This document shows positions 37,839-46,692 of a stretch of DNA of 64,000 bases, piece after piece (position 1 is the first letter of the stretch; each line of letters opens with the position of its first letter). Both the position numbers and the translations under genes were made by a program. The notes beneath the pieces were generated by a model, which saw only the letters and a list, made by a program, of their open reading frames with translations, did not search any database and had not been told where the DNA came from. Origin of the DNA: Alcanivorax sp. REN37 (GTDB lineage: Bacteria; Pseudomonadota; Gammaproteobacteria; Pseudomonadales; Alcanivoracaceae); contig NZ_JBGCUO010000001.1 of assembly GCF_041102775.1 (NCBI RefSeq), positions 806,001-870,000 on the forward strand, in the 5' to 3' direction.

Positions 37839-39359
37839 GTGTTTCAACAACTTCCCTTGCATGAGCGGCTGCTGCGCGCCGTCGAACAGTTGGGCTACCA
37901 AGCCCCCACCCCGGTGCAGGCGGAGGCGATCCCGGCGGCATTGAACGGCCGCGACCTGCGTGTGACCGCCCAGACCGGCAGCGGCAAAACCGCCGCCTTC
38001 CTGCTGCCGCTGCTGGACCGGCTGGTGCGTCACCCGGACCACCGCAAGGGCGCGCGGGTGTTGATCCTGGCCCCCACCCGTGAACTGGCGCGCCAGATTG
38101 CCAAAAGTGTCGAGCAGCTGACGCCGTTCACCTTTGTCAGCGCCGAAGCCATCATCGGCGGCGAGGATTTCAAGGTGCAGGCGGCGCGCATGCGTCGCAA
38201 CCCGGACATCCTCATCGGCACCCCCGGGCGGCTGCTGGAGCATCTGGAAAGCGGCACGCTGGAGCTGGGCGATGTGGAAGCGCTGGTGCTCGACGAAGCG
38301 GATCGCATGCTCGACATGGGCTTCAAAGATGACGTGTTGCGGCTGGCGCAGGCCTGCCCGGACAGCCGTCAGACGCTGCTGTTCTCTGCCACGCCCGGCG
38401 GCGATGGGCTGGCGCAGGTGGTGGCGGCGGTGCTGCGCGATCCGCAGGAGCTGGTGATCAACAGCGTGCGTGACATGCAGACCAGCATTCGCCAGCAGAT
38501 CATCACCGTGGACGATCTTGGTCATAAAGAGCGGGTGCTGCGCTGGCTGCTGGCCAATGAGCCCTACGACAAGGTGATTGTGTTCACCAACACCCGCGAG
38601 CAGGCTGATCGGCTGGCCGGCGTATTGCGCAGCCAGTTCGAAAAGATCTATGTGCTGCACGGCGAGAAGGACCACAAAGAGCGCAAGCAGATCATGGACC
38701 GATTCCGCAACGGTGATCTGCGCGTACTGGTGGCCACTGATGTGGCGGCGCGCGGGATCGACATTGACGGTCTGGATCTGGTGATCAACTTCGATATGCC
38801 GCGCAGTGGCGACGACTACCTGCACCGGGTTGGCCGTACCGGCCGTCAGGGCCGTGACGGCGTGGCGATCTCGCTGGTGGCGGCGCACGAGTGGAACCTG
38901 ATGGCCAGCATCCAGCGCTACCTGCGCCAACAGTTCGAGGCGCGTGTGATCGAGGCGTTCCCGGGTAAATTCCAAGGGCCGAAGAAGCTCAAGGCATCCG
39001 GTAAGGCGGCTGGCAGCAAGAAGAAAAAATTGAAGAAGAAAGACGCCGCCAAGAGCGCCGCCAAAGGCAGCGGCAAGGCGCCGGCGAAAACTGCGGCCAA
39101 GGCACCCGCCAAGTCCGGCGCACGCAGCAGCACGCCGCGTCCGGCCGCCGCTGCAGAGGGCGCGGCGGCGAAACCTGCTGCCCGGCCCCGTCGTCCCGCC
39201 GCCGAAGCGGGCAACGACGCGCCGCGTCGCAGTGCTGACAGTGCCGCGCCGAAGCGCGACAAACCAGCCGGCAATCGTCCGCGGCGTCCGGTGGCTGCGG
39301 ATACCCAGTCTGGTTACGCGCTGCCGAAGAAGAAAAAGAACCCGCCGCCGCTGGATTAA
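37839..39359 (+). CDS. DEAD-box ATP-dependent RNA helicase with basic C-terminal tail
   Basis: 506 residues. All helicase motifs are present: Q-motif region [14 protein letters not shown], Walker A AQTGSGKT (about 47), PTRELA, GTPGRLL, DEAD (about 155), SAT, and motif [13 protein letters not shown] (about 332). After residue 385 comes a 120-residue Lys/Ala/Pro/Arg tail (KKKKLKKKD, repeated AAK/APAK units) ending [11 protein letters not shown], probably disordered and RNA-binding. GTG 37839 has GAGG 8 bases upstream and begins the core as homologues do; a TTG at 37821 is an alternative. Resembles SrmB/RhlE-type helicases but no exact orthologue can be named. Confidence 0.93.
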   Translation: MFQQLPLHERLLRAVEQLGYQAPTPVQAEAIPAALNGRDLRVTAQTGSGKTAAFLLPLLDRLVRHPDHRKGARVLILAPTRELARQIAKSVEQLTPFTFVSAEAIIGGEDFKVQAARMRRNPDILIGTPGRLLEHLESGTLELGDVEALVLDEADRMLDMGFKDDVLRLAQACPDSRQTLLFSATPGGDGLAQVVAAVLRDPQELVINSVRDMQTSIRQQIITVDDLGHKERVLRWLLANEPYDKVIVFTNTREQADRLAGVLRSQFEKIYVLHGEKDHKERKQIMDRFRNGDLRVLVATDVAARGIDIDGLDLVINFDMPRSGDDYLHRVGRTGRQGRDGVAISLVAAHEWNLMASIQRYLRQQFEARVIEAFPGKFQGPKKLKASGKAAGSKKKKLKKKDAAKSAAKGSGKAPAKTAAKAPAKSGARSSTPRPAAAAEGAAAKPAARPRRPAAEAGNDAPRRSADSAAPKRDKPAGNRPRRPVAADTQSGYALPKKKKNPPPLD

Positions 39360-39381
39360 ACCGGCGCGGTGGTGCCGACAC

Positions 39382-39414
39382 AAAAAAGCCGCTGTCATCG
39401 ACAGCGGCTTTTTT
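39382..39414. terminator. Bidirectional terminator between helicase and pfp
   Basis: Six A, GCCGCTGTC, loop ATC-like, GACAGCGGC, six T: a symmetrical hairpin serving both convergent genes. Confidence 0.92.
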
Positions 39415-39452
39415 GTTGTCCCGATTTCCGCCACAACGGGCGGAATGGGGGA

Positions 39453-40712
39453 TCAGATTTCGAATTTGCCTTTCAGCTTCTTCGGCACTGCTTCCAATTT
39501 CAGCCGCGCGTGCACCGGCAGGCCATTCTTGAACGGCGTGTCCGGCTCGCCCTGGATCAGCGGCGCCAAGTAGGCACGGGCTTCATCGGTGATGCCAAAG
39601 CCGTCGCGGGTGATGAAGTTACGCGGCATCTTCTTCTCCACGTTGGCAACATCGGCCAGCGGCGCTTCTTCGATGGTCCAGCTGAAGGTTTTGCCTTTGC
39701 CGCGGATGATGGCCGGCATCACCGCGTTCTTGCCTTGCTCGGCAAACGCCACGGCAGCCTGGCCGACAGCGTAAGCCTGTTCCACGTCGACGCCGGAGGC
39801 GATGTGACGCGCCGCCCGTTGCAGGTAGTCCGGCACCGCCCAGTGGTATTTCAGCGCCAGTTCGTCGCGCACCATCTGCGCAATCACCGGCGCCACACCG
39901 CCCAGCTGCTTGTGGCCGAAGGCATCGGTGGTGCCGGCGTCGGCGAGGAAAGTGCCGTCCTTGTAGCGCGCGCCTTCTGACACCGCCACCACGCAGTAGC
40001 CGTATTTTTTCACCGTCTGCTGCACTTTCTTGAGGAATTTCTCTTTGTTGAAGGCGATTTCCGGGAACAGGATGATGTGCGGCGCATCGCCTTCCTGCTC
40101 CTGGGCCAGACCGGCGGCGGCGGCAATCCAGCCAGCGTGGCGGCCCATCACTTCCATCACGAACACCTTGGTGGAGGTGGCGCACATGGAAGCGACATCC
40201 AATGCGGCTTCGCGGATCGACACTGCAGTGTACTTGGCCACCGAACCGAAGCCCGGCGAGCAATCGGTGATCGGCAGGTCGTTGTCCACCGTCTTCGGCA
40301 CGTGGATGGCCTGAATGGGGTAGCCCATGGTTTCCGCCAACTGCGACACCTTCAGACAGGTATCGGCGGAGTCGCCGCCACCGTTGTAGAAGAAGTAACC
40401 GATGTCGTGGGCGCGGAACACTTCGATCAGGCGCTCGTACTCGCGGCGGTTGGCGTCCACGCTTTTGAGCTTGTAGCGGCAGGAGCCGAATGCGCCGCCT
40501 GGAGTGTGCTTAAGCGCGGCGATGGCGCTGCGCGATTCTTTCGAGGTATCGATCAGGTCTTCGGTGAGGGCACCGATGATGCCGTTGCGGCCGGCGTAGA
40601 CCTTGCCGATCACGCGGCTGGACCGCGCCGCTTCAATGACCCCGGCGGCGGAGGCGTTGATGACAGCGGTGACACCACCGGATTGGGCATAAAAAGCGTT
40701 CTTGCGGGCCAT
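39453..40712 (-). CDS. pfp: Pyrophosphate-dependent 6-phosphofructokinase
   Basis: 419-residue phosphofructokinase of the PPi-using type. Donor specificity residues: NGGGDS at 110-115 (Asp114 where ATP enzymes have Gly) and PKTVDNDLP with K140 where ATP enzymes have Gly. These define PPi use; the reaction (F6P + PPi to FBP + Pi) is reversible. The substrate loop MGRHAGWIAA (about 190) is intact. Such enzymes are known from methanotrophs and some marine bacteria. Start ATG 40712 (MARKNAFYAQSGGVTAVINA). Confidence 0.92.
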   Translation of the reverse strand: MARKNAFYAQSGGVTAVINASAAGVIEAARSSRVIGKVYAGRNGIIGALTEDLIDTSKESRSAIAALKHTPGGAFGSCRYKLKSVDANRREYERLIEVFRAHDIGYFFYNGGGDSADTCLKVSQLAETMGYPIQAIHVPKTVDNDLPITDCSPGFGSVAKYTAVSIREAALDVASMCATSTKVFVMEVMGRHAGWIAAAAGLAQEQEGDAPHIILFPEIAFNKEKFLKKVQQTVKKYGYCVVAVSEGARYKDGTFLADAGTTDAFGHKQLGGVAPVIAQMVRDELALKYHWAVPDYLQRAARHIASGVDVEQAYAVGQAAVAFAEQGKNAVMPAIIRGKGKTFSWTIEEAPLADVANVEKKMPRNFITRDGFGITDEARAYLAPLIQGEPDTPFKNGLPVHARLKLEAVPKKLKGKFEI

Positions 40713-40851
40713 GCTATTCAGTCCTTCATTGGATCACGGTGCGCGCATGATACTGTCCGCCACCGCCTCCTGCCATCTTGGTGCGGCAGGCGACAGCGCG
40801 GGTGCGCTTTGCCACAATCGGGCCTTTGCCGAATCCGTCGACGAGGACAAC

Positions 40852-42222
40852 ATGCATATTCACGTGCTGGGCATCTGCGGCACCTTCATGGGCAGCTTGG
40901 CGCAACTGGCGCGCGCCCTCGGTCACCGCGTCACCGGTTCCGATCAGAACGTCTATCCGCCGATGTCCGATCAGCTGGCGGCGGCCGGTATTGAAGTCAT
41001 GAACGGCTATCTGCCGGAACATCTGCAGCCGGCGCCGGATCTGGTGGTGATCGGCAACGCACTGCGGCGCGGTAACCCGGCGGTGGAGTATGTGCTTGAC
41101 CACGATCTGCCCTATGTGTCCGGCCCGCAGTGGCTGGCGGAGCAGGTGTTGGCCGGGCGCCACGTGGTGGCGGTGGCCGGTACCCACGGCAAAACCACCA
41201 CCAGCAGCATGGTGGCCTGGATCCTGGAGCATGCAGGCCTGACGCCAGGCTTCTTGATCGGTGGTGTGCCGGATAATTTCCACGTGTCGGCGCGGCTCGG
41301 TGAGGGCCCGCTGTTCGTGGTGGAGTCGGACGAGTACGACACCGCGTTCTTCGACAAGCGCTCTAAGTTCGTGCACTACCACCCGCGCACGCTGGTGCTC
41401 AACAACCTGGAGTTTGACCACGCCGATATTTTTGCCGACCTGGCGGCCATCCAGACTCAGTTCCACCATCTGATGCGCACCGTGCCGAGCCGTGGCCGGG
41501 TGATCCTGCCCGCCGGCGAGCCAGCGCTGGAACAGGTGCTGGAGATGGGCTGCTGGAGCGAGGTGGAGCGGTTCGGCGCCGAGGCGCCGATCACGGTCAC
41601 CCGTGAAGCGGAGGACGGCAGCCTGTTCAGCGTTCACAGCGACGGTGAAACCGCGCAGGTGCGTTGGACGCTCACTGGCGACCACAACGTCAGCAATGGC
41701 GTCGCCGCGCTGCTGGCGGCGCGCCATTGTGGCGTGTCGCTCACCGACGGCGCCGCCGCGCTGAGCGTGTTCGCCGGCGTCAAACGGCGCATGGAGAATC
41801 TTGGCAGTGTTGGCCCAGTGACAGTGTTCGATGACTTCGCTCACCACCCGACCGCCATTGCCACCACGCTGGCCGGCCTGCGCCGCCGGGTCGGCGACGA
41901 CACCGTGGTGGCAGTAATCGAACCGCGCTCCAATACCATGCGCCTGGGCACCCACCGCGAACAGTTGAGCGATGCCGTGGCCGAGGCCGACCACGTAGTT
42001 TGGTACCAGCCGCCGGGCATGGACTGGTCGCTGGAATCGGTGGTGGCGGCATCGCCGGTGGCGGCCGAAGTCAGCGGCGACTTGGATCAGTTGGTGAACA
42101 CACTGGTGGAGCGCTACCGCCACAGCGCCAAACCGGTGCAGGTGGTGATCATGAGTAACGGCGGCTTCGGCGGTGTGCACCGCAAGCTGTTGGCGGCATT
42201 GCAGGCGGCGCCAAGCGCCTGA
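40852..42222 (+). CDS. mpl: Murein peptide ligase Mpl
   Basis: 456-residue Mur-ligase family enzyme that joins recycled L-Ala-gamma-D-Glu-meso-DAP to UDP-MurNAc. Begins MHIHVLGICGTFMG (family-specific), with the P-loop GTHGKTTTSSM (about 105), ESDEYDTAFFDKRSKFVHY and DDFAHHPTAI. The ATG at 40852 has GAGG upstream. Together with amgK-murU it completes cell-wall recycling in this window. Divergent from pfp. Confidence 0.95.
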   Translation: MHIHVLGICGTFMGSLAQLARALGHRVTGSDQNVYPPMSDQLAAAGIEVMNGYLPEHLQPAPDLVVIGNALRRGNPAVEYVLDHDLPYVSGPQWLAEQVLAGRHVVAVAGTHGKTTTSSMVAWILEHAGLTPGFLIGGVPDNFHVSARLGEGPLFVVESDEYDTAFFDKRSKFVHYHPRTLVLNNLEFDHADIFADLAAIQTQFHHLMRTVPSRGRVILPAGEPALEQVLEMGCWSEVERFGAEAPITVTREAEDGSLFSVHSDGETAQVRWTLTGDHNVSNGVAALLAARHCGVSLTDGAAALSVFAGVKRRMENLGSVGPVTVFDDFAHHPTAIATTLAGLRRRVGDDTVVAVIEPRSNTMRLGTHREQLSDAVAEADHVVWYQPPGMDWSLESVVAASPVAAEVSGDLDQLVNTLVERYRHSAKPVQVVIMSNGGFGGVHRKLLAALQAAPSA

Positions 42223-42665
42223 CGTCCGTGCCGATACCGGCTAGAGGCGTGGGGAGCGATCCAGATAGCTGTTATGACGGCGCTGCGGGTATGGGACTGC
42301 TAGGCCGCTGGCGGACGCGGGCTTGCGCGATCGGCGCTTGAATATTCATCGCTTGGCGCTTGCGATGCTGACCTACGCGCGCAATTTGGCTGCGCTGGCT
42401 GAATTTGAGCGTTGCCAGTCGCTGCCTTCAGGTCAACCGGCTATCGCCTTGGCCGGCGGCGTTACGTCGCTGCTGGGCGTAGCGATTGGCACCGCTTTGC
42501 CGAGCACGTCGCCCGCGGCAGTCGAAGCCTAGAGGCGGGCCCGCGCTGCCCCGACAGGCAGTGCCTGGCGCTGCGCACACTGATGAGCGAGGTCGCCGCT
42601 GCTTTTGCGGCGGCAGTGGCGGACGGCAGCATGCAGCTGCCGCGCCCTTGACGAGGACGGACACC
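42223..42665. other. 443-base stretch without a recognisable gene
   Basis: Three frames are partly open on the plus strand, the longest being 42412-42651 and 42323-42532, but none has a good start site or a sequence I recognise. The best-looking piece is the last 30 codons before ubiX (ending with [15 protein letters not shown] and a TGA just upstream of ubiX), which could be the end of a decayed gene. No terminator of mpl is obvious. Confidence 0.4.
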
Positions 42666-43304
42666 ATGAACACAACTCCGGCGCCGCTGCGCGTCACCCT
42701 GGCCATCACTGGTGCCTCCGGCGCGCCCTATGCGCTGCGTTTACTGCAGTGTTTGCTGGCCGCGCAGGCCGAGGTCTATGTGGTGGTGTCGCAGGCGGCG
42801 CGCGTGGTGATCGGTACCGAAACCGATCTCAAGTTGCCCAAAGGCACCGCCGCCATGGCTGATGCATTGCGTGCGGCAGTGGGCGAATCCGGCGGTCGGC
42901 TGGTGGTGTGCGGGTTGGAGCAATGGACCGCGCCGGTGGCGTCCGGCTCTGGCGCGCCGGCGGCGATGGTGGTGTGCCCCTGTTCCACCGGCACCCTGTC
43001 GGCGATTGCCACCGGCGCCAGCAACAACTTGATCGAGCGCGCCGCTGATGTGGCGTTGAAAGAAGGCCGCAAGCTGATCTTGGTGCCGCGCGAGGCACCG
43101 CTGTCGGCGATCCACTTGGAAAATATGCTCAAGCTGGCGCGTCTTGGCGTCACCATCATGCCGGCCGCGCCGGGCTTTTATCATCGGCCGCAGTCGGTGG
43201 CAGAGTTGGTGGATTTCGTGGTGGCGCGCATTCTCGATCAGCTCGGCGTGGCGCAGACGCTGATGCCGCGCTGGGGTGAAGCAGCAGCCGGCGAGTCAGA
43301 CTAA
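42666..43304 (+). CDS. ubiX: Flavin prenyltransferase UbiX
   Basis: 212-residue enzyme that adds a dimethylallyl group to FMN, giving the prenylated cofactor of UbiD decarboxylase in ubiquinone synthesis. The FMN-binding [35 protein letters not shown] and [20 protein letters not shown], plus [17 protein letters not shown], fit the family throughout. The ATG at 42666 has a GAGGA nearby. Neighbour of mpl as in PA4019-PA4020. Confidence 0.95.
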   Translation: MNTTPAPLRVTLAITGASGAPYALRLLQCLLAAQAEVYVVVSQAARVVIGTETDLKLPKGTAAMADALRAAVGESGGRLVVCGLEQWTAPVASGSGAPAAMVVCPCSTGTLSAIATGASNNLIERAADVALKEGRKLILVPREAPLSAIHLENMLKLARLGVTIMPAAPGFYHRPQSVAELVDFVVARILDQLGVAQTLMPRWGEAAAGESD

Positions 43305-43377
43305 AGCACAGTGGCGTGCTCGCTGCAGCGGGTGATGATGGAAGGCTCCCTACGATCACAATAACAAGGAGCCACAT

Positions 43378-43647
43378 ATGCCCCGTTTCATCATCGAGCG
43401 AGAGGTGCCCGGCGCCGGGCAGATGTCCAGCGATGACATCCATTCACTGTCGCAGGCGTCCTGCGCGGTATTGCGGGAAATGCCGGCGGTGCAGTGGGTG
43501 CACAGCTACGTTACCGACAACAAACTCTATTGCGTCTACATCGCCCCGGACGAGGCCGCGGTGCGGGCTCACGCCGAGCAGGGCGGCTTCCCGGCCAACG
43601 CCATCCAGACCGTGCGCCGGGTGATTGATCCCACCACTGCCGAATAA
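43378..43647 (+). CDS. DUF4242 protein
   Basis: 89-residue ferredoxin-like-fold protein of the DUF4242 family (relatives bind nickel). It begins MPRFIIEREVPGAGQM and contains VQWVHSYVTDNKLYCVYIAP (Tyr/His/Cys segment) and EQGGFPANAI, the family's conserved parts. The ATG has AAGGAG 9 bases upstream. Stand-alone gene between ubiX and a convergent operon; a 12-base perfect hairpin without a T-tract follows at 43666-43694. Confidence 0.8.
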   Translation: MPRFIIEREVPGAGQMSSDDIHSLSQASCAVLREMPAVQWVHSYVTDNKLYCVYIAPDEAAVRAHAEQGGFPANAIQTVRRVIDPTTAE

Positions 43648-43665
43648 ATCCTAGCGCTACGGCCC

Positions 43666-43694
43666 GGCTGCATCGCCGCCCTGGCGATGCAGCC
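43666..43694. terminator. Hairpin between two convergent genes, terminator-like without T-run
   Basis: Twelve-base perfect arms GGCTGCATCGCC / GGCGATGCAGCC with a 5-base loop between the DUF4242 gene and the leftward hydrolase. No T-tract on either side, so it may instead protect mRNA ends. Confidence 0.5.
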
Positions 43695-43737
43695 ACCGCT
43701 GCCGCTTCTGAATCGTTGTGCCCAGCACGATAAGCGC

Positions 43738-44400
43738 TCAGCCCCATTGCTGCCCGTGCGGCGCCCACGGCGCTGTGCCGGCACTGGCGCAAGCGCTCGG
43801 CCACGCCCGTGGCAACGGACTGCTGTCGGCATCATCCTGCGGACCGGCGATGCGGAGTCCGAGCCGCAGTTGCAGCCATTGGCTGAGCAACTGTTTGCCT
43901 TGTTCCCACTGATGGAAACCGGCTGCCACGTTGATGTGGCCCACAGCACCGAGATTGAGGAAATCGGTTTCCCACAGTGACGCCATCAGGCGCGCGCGGC
44001 CCAAGGCGGCGGCGCGGTCGGTTTCTGATCCCACCAGCAGCGCAGGAAACGGCAGTGCGCCCACCGGCAGCGGAGCAAAGGCGCGCAGCGGCTCGGCGGC
44101 GTCCGGGCGCTCCACGTCCGCCGGTGCCACCAACAGCGCGGCCACCACGTTGTCGCGCCGGTGTCGCTGGGCCCAGTGCGCCACCGTCACGCAGCCGAGG
44201 CTATGGGCGACCAGCACCACCGGACCGTCCAGCGCCGCCAACACATCATCCAGCCGTTGCACCCAGTCCTCGCGGCGCGGTGTGCGCCAGTCGTCCTGCA
44301 GCAGCAGGATTGATCCGGGCAGCGTGCGCCACCAGTGCTGCTGCCAATGATCTGGGCCGGAGCTGTGCCAGCCGGGGATGATCACAAAAGTCGGATTCAC
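43738..44400 (-). CDS. RBBP9/YdeN-like alpha/beta serine hydrolase
   Basis: 220-residue hydrolase. N-terminal FVIIPGWHSSGPDHWQ is the RBBP9 signature; the nucleophile Ser lies in AHSLGCV (near residue 72); later DVERPDAAE and GHINVAAGFHQW supply the acid and His. The family hydrolyses esters; substrate unknown. It starts with GTG 44400 overlapping the EAL stop (GTGA), so the pair is translationally coupled. The last 35 residues (after LRLGLRIAG) are unlike the family and look like read-through of a frameshifted end. Confidence 0.82.
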   Translation of the reverse strand: MNPTFVIIPGWHSSGPDHWQQHWWRTLPGSILLLQDDWRTPRREDWVQRLDDVLAALDGPVVLVAHSLGCVTVAHWAQRHRRDNVVAALLVAPADVERPDAAEPLRAFAPLPVGALPFPALLVGSETDRAAALGRARLMASLWETDFLNLGAVGHINVAAGFHQWEQGKQLLSQWLQLRLGLRIAGPQDDADSSPLPRAWPSACASAGTAPWAPHGQQWG

Positions 44401-45227
44401 GACTGCACACTCCCTTGAACGTTGAACAACGGTGAACGGGTCAGCGCCGAACAAGGCGGTGCCAGCTGGTCCCCTTGGGCATGCTGGATGCCGAGGTCGG
44501 CCAAGTGCGGTAGCTGCGCCGCAGTGGCGCCGACCGCCACCAGCTCGGCATCGCTGGGCCATTCCCGGCGCCAGGCGTTGAGCGCCGGCCAATCCAGCGG
44601 GCCGCTGCGCAAATCGAGCTTAATCCAATCTGGCTGCCACGCCAGCCAAGCCGGCTGCGGCGCTGCCTGCACTGGTACGTCGTCCAACGCTAGCCGGTAG
44701 CCGCGGGCGCGGTAATTGTCCACCGCCTGCTGCAGGTGCGGCACTTGCAGCACAGCGGCGGCACTGATTTCCAGTATCACTTGCTGCGGTGACAGCCCCA
44801 GCTGCCGCAGCACCGCCTCGAACACTTGGCCATGGCGGTGCAGCACACTGGTCAGATGGCGCGGGTGCACATTGAGCGCCAACAGCTGGCCGGCCGGCAG
44901 TTCCAACAACAACGCATTGAGCGCGTGCAGGGTGCGGCACAGGCGGTCGAGCAGCACCACTTCCCCGGCTGCGGTGGGCAGCATGAACACGCTGGCCGGC
45001 GACAGCCGCCGTTGCGATGCGGCGGTGGCGCGCAACAAGGCTTCATGGGCCACCGTCGCACCGGTGTCGGTGCGGATGATGGGCTGAAATGCCGAATCCA
45101 GCGTCAGCCCGGCGAAGCGAGCTTGGATGCGCCGCTCCGGCGTCTGCACCAGCGCCGCGTCCGCGTGCTCGCCGTATTCGAGCCGGTACTGATGGTTGAA
45201 GTAGTCGATCAGGTGCGCCAACGGCAT
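44397..45227 (-). CDS. Degenerate EAL-domain protein (probable c-di-GMP-independent or binding-only)
   Basis: 276-residue stand-alone EAL fold with no receiver, GGDEF or membrane segment. EALLR (62-66), N119, E153 (LEIS), D182-D183 and K203 (IKLDLR) remain, but the EGVE loop (positions about 231-235) reads AVGAT, losing both glutamates, and DDFG has become DDVPVQ. Phosphodiesterase activity is therefore doubtful; such EAL proteins often act as sensors or protein partners. ATG 45227. It is coupled to the downstream hydrolase and preceded by a promoter element shared with the sulfate operon. Confidence 0.85.
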   Translation of the reverse strand: MPLAHLIDYFNHQYRLEYGEHADAALVQTPERRIQARFAGLTLDSAFQPIIRTDTGATVAHEALLRATAASQRRLSPASVFMLPTAAGEVVLLDRLCRTLHALNALLLELPAGQLLALNVHPRHLTSVLHRHGQVFEAVLRQLGLSPQQVILEISAAAVLQVPHLQQAVDNYRARGYRLALDDVPVQAAPQPAWLAWQPDWIKLDLRSGPLDWPALNAWRREWPSDAELVAVGATAAQLPHLADLGIQHAQGDQLAPPCSALTRSPLFNVQGSVQS

Positions 45228-45252
45228 GACAGTGTCTCCACAGCAGGAGACA

Positions 45253-45284
45253 AGTTTAGGGCGGCAGGCTTATTCCATAAAAGA
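45253..45284 (-). promoter_or_regulatory. CysB-like element and promoter of EAL/hydrolase operon
   Basis: Leftward TCTTTTATGGAATAA (45284-45270), followed after 11 bases by TAAACT, a possible -10. The same 15-mer with one change (TCTTTTACGGAATAA) lies before sbp, followed after 12 bases by TAGATT. A poor -35 covered by the shared element suggests an activator-dependent promoter; CysB is the obvious candidate. Confidence 0.5.
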
Positions 45285-45312
45285 CTGTTTTGTGATTCTT
45301 ATATTCCAAAAA

Positions 45313-45339
45313 TAGAAAGCCCCGGGCGGGCCGGGGCTG
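45313..45339 (-). terminator. Rho-independent terminator of the porin gene
   Basis: Read leftward: AGCCCCGG, CCCG loop, CCGGGGCT then TTCTATTTTT. It lies 22 bases past the porin stop and just beyond the EAL promoter. Confidence 0.75.
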
Positions 45340-45360
45340 TCCATCGTTGCGCTCTATCAC

Positions 45361-46413
45361 TCAGAACCGGAACACGGTGCCGACCGTGAAACCGGACGGC
45401 TTTTCGCCGGCCTGAGTGGTGGAGGTACGCGCCACGTTGTAGGGCGTGCGGCGGATCGGGCCGTCGTTGTCGGTGAACGCGTAGTTGGCATAGAACTGCA
45501 ACGTCGGCGCGTACTGGTAGTCGGCGCCCACAGCAATCTGCGACACCTTGTCGTCCGCCGGGTTGTCGATCAGCAGCTGATAGTACTGGGTCTTCAGCGC
45601 CACTTTGGGGGCCACCTTGTAGCGCAAACCAACACCCCAGGCCTGGGTGTCGAAGGCGGCAATGCCGGTGGCGCCGGCATCCGGCGTTTTCTCGGTGCGT
45701 TGGTAGAGCGCCGTCAGCCGTGCCGGGCCGAGGTCGTAGTAGCCGGCCAAGCGATAGGCTTTCTCGCGGTTGTCGCGGTCGTGATCGTGGGAGAACGCCA
45801 GGTAGCTATGGTCGGTGTCGTGCTGGATCGACACGCTGTAGACGAACACGTCGTTGTCTTGGCGGTTACCGGACGGCTGGTTGGACGCATCGGCATTGTT
45901 GGTGGACAGCTGTACGTTGCCGGTGACCCCGGACCACACCGGGGTGCGGTAGTGAATGCTGTTGTTGAGGCGGCGGTCGAGGCCATCGGCGTGCACCACG
46001 TTACGGGCGTCGCCAACTTGGTTGTTGAACAGATCGATGCGGCTGCGCAGTACCTTGGTCGGGGTATCGAAGCGACCGATCCGCACCAGACCCCAGTCGC
46101 CGGTGGCGCCAAGGAAGGTGTCGCGGTTGACGCGGAAGTCAGTGTCCTGCACCAGGTTCACCAGCGCTTCCACTTGGTAGATCACTTTCAGTTGCGGTTG
46201 CAGCTGCAGGTTGCCGCGCAGGCCGATAAAGCTGGCGTTGCTGGAGGCGTTGACGGCGGTGTCGTCGCCGGGGGCGTCACTGTCCTGCACGTCCACCGAC
46301 AGATGCAGGGTGCCGTAGAACATGGGAGCAGCCGGGTTGGCCAAGGCCAGTGACGGCACTGCCGCGGCCAGCGCGGCCGCCAGCAGCGTGCGCTGAATGA
46401 CAGGGTTTTTCAT
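45361..46413 (-). CDS. Gram-negative porin
   Basis: 350-residue outer-membrane porin of the 16-strand Neisseria/Burkholderia-type porin family. A signal peptide (about 1-25, LALA) is followed by MFYGTLHLSVDVQDSD; strands alternate through FIGLRGNLQLQPQLKVIYQVE, GLVRIGRFDTPTKVLRS (family motif) and end in FTVGTVFRF with terminal Phe. ATG 46413 has GGAG upstream. It is divergent from sbp, sharing a 279-base promoter region with the CysB-like element, so it may import sulfate or organosulfur compounds; that is inference. Confidence 0.88.
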   Translation of the reverse strand: MKNPVIQRTLLAAALAAAVPSLALANPAAPMFYGTLHLSVDVQDSDAPGDDTAVNASSNASFIGLRGNLQLQPQLKVIYQVEALVNLVQDTDFRVNRDTFLGATGDWGLVRIGRFDTPTKVLRSRIDLFNNQVGDARNVVHADGLDRRLNNSIHYRTPVWSGVTGNVQLSTNNADASNQPSGNRQDNDVFVYSVSIQHDTDHSYLAFSHDHDRDNREKAYRLAGYYDLGPARLTALYQRTEKTPDAGATGIAAFDTQAWGVGLRYKVAPKVALKTQYYQLLIDNPADDKVSQIAVGADYQYAPTLQFYANYAFTDNDGPIRRTPYNVARTSTTQAGEKPSGFTVGTVFRF

Positions 46414-46605
46414 GGTCCATTCTCCAAACGGTCACAAACGGCCACAGGCCGAAAAAAACGCCCATAGAACGGGCGTGCCGCGCCAGCATAGGGGCAACGT
46501 CGGGAGCAGATGAAATGCTCTCTGGTGCTGAGCTTATGCCGCGCTGCCGGCGTTGTCGGAACACCGCCGGCGATTTCCATGAAGCATATGTAGATAGCGA
46601 ATCAT

Positions 46606-46638
46606 TCTTTTACGGAATAAAACGCCAGCCCCTAGATT
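46606..46638 (+). promoter_or_regulatory. CysB-like element and candidate promoter of sbp-cysTWA
   Basis: TCTTTTACGGAATAA at 46606-46620 matches 14 of 15 bases of the element before the EAL gene, and TAGATT at 46633-46638 is a candidate -10. AGGAGAG and the sbp ATG follow 50 bases later. Sulfate-uptake promoters in proteobacteria are CysB-activated; no CysB footprint can be proven from sequence. Confidence 0.5.
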
Positions 46639-46692
46639 GCAGGGTCTGCGGTGCTGTCGCCGCGTCCGCCTTTCGCTGTCAGGAGAGTTTCC

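Noticed and set aside
40726-42180. 484-codon minus-strand ORF over mpl
   Set aside because: Antisense to mpl, which has all Mur-ligase motifs; His/Gln-rich noise.
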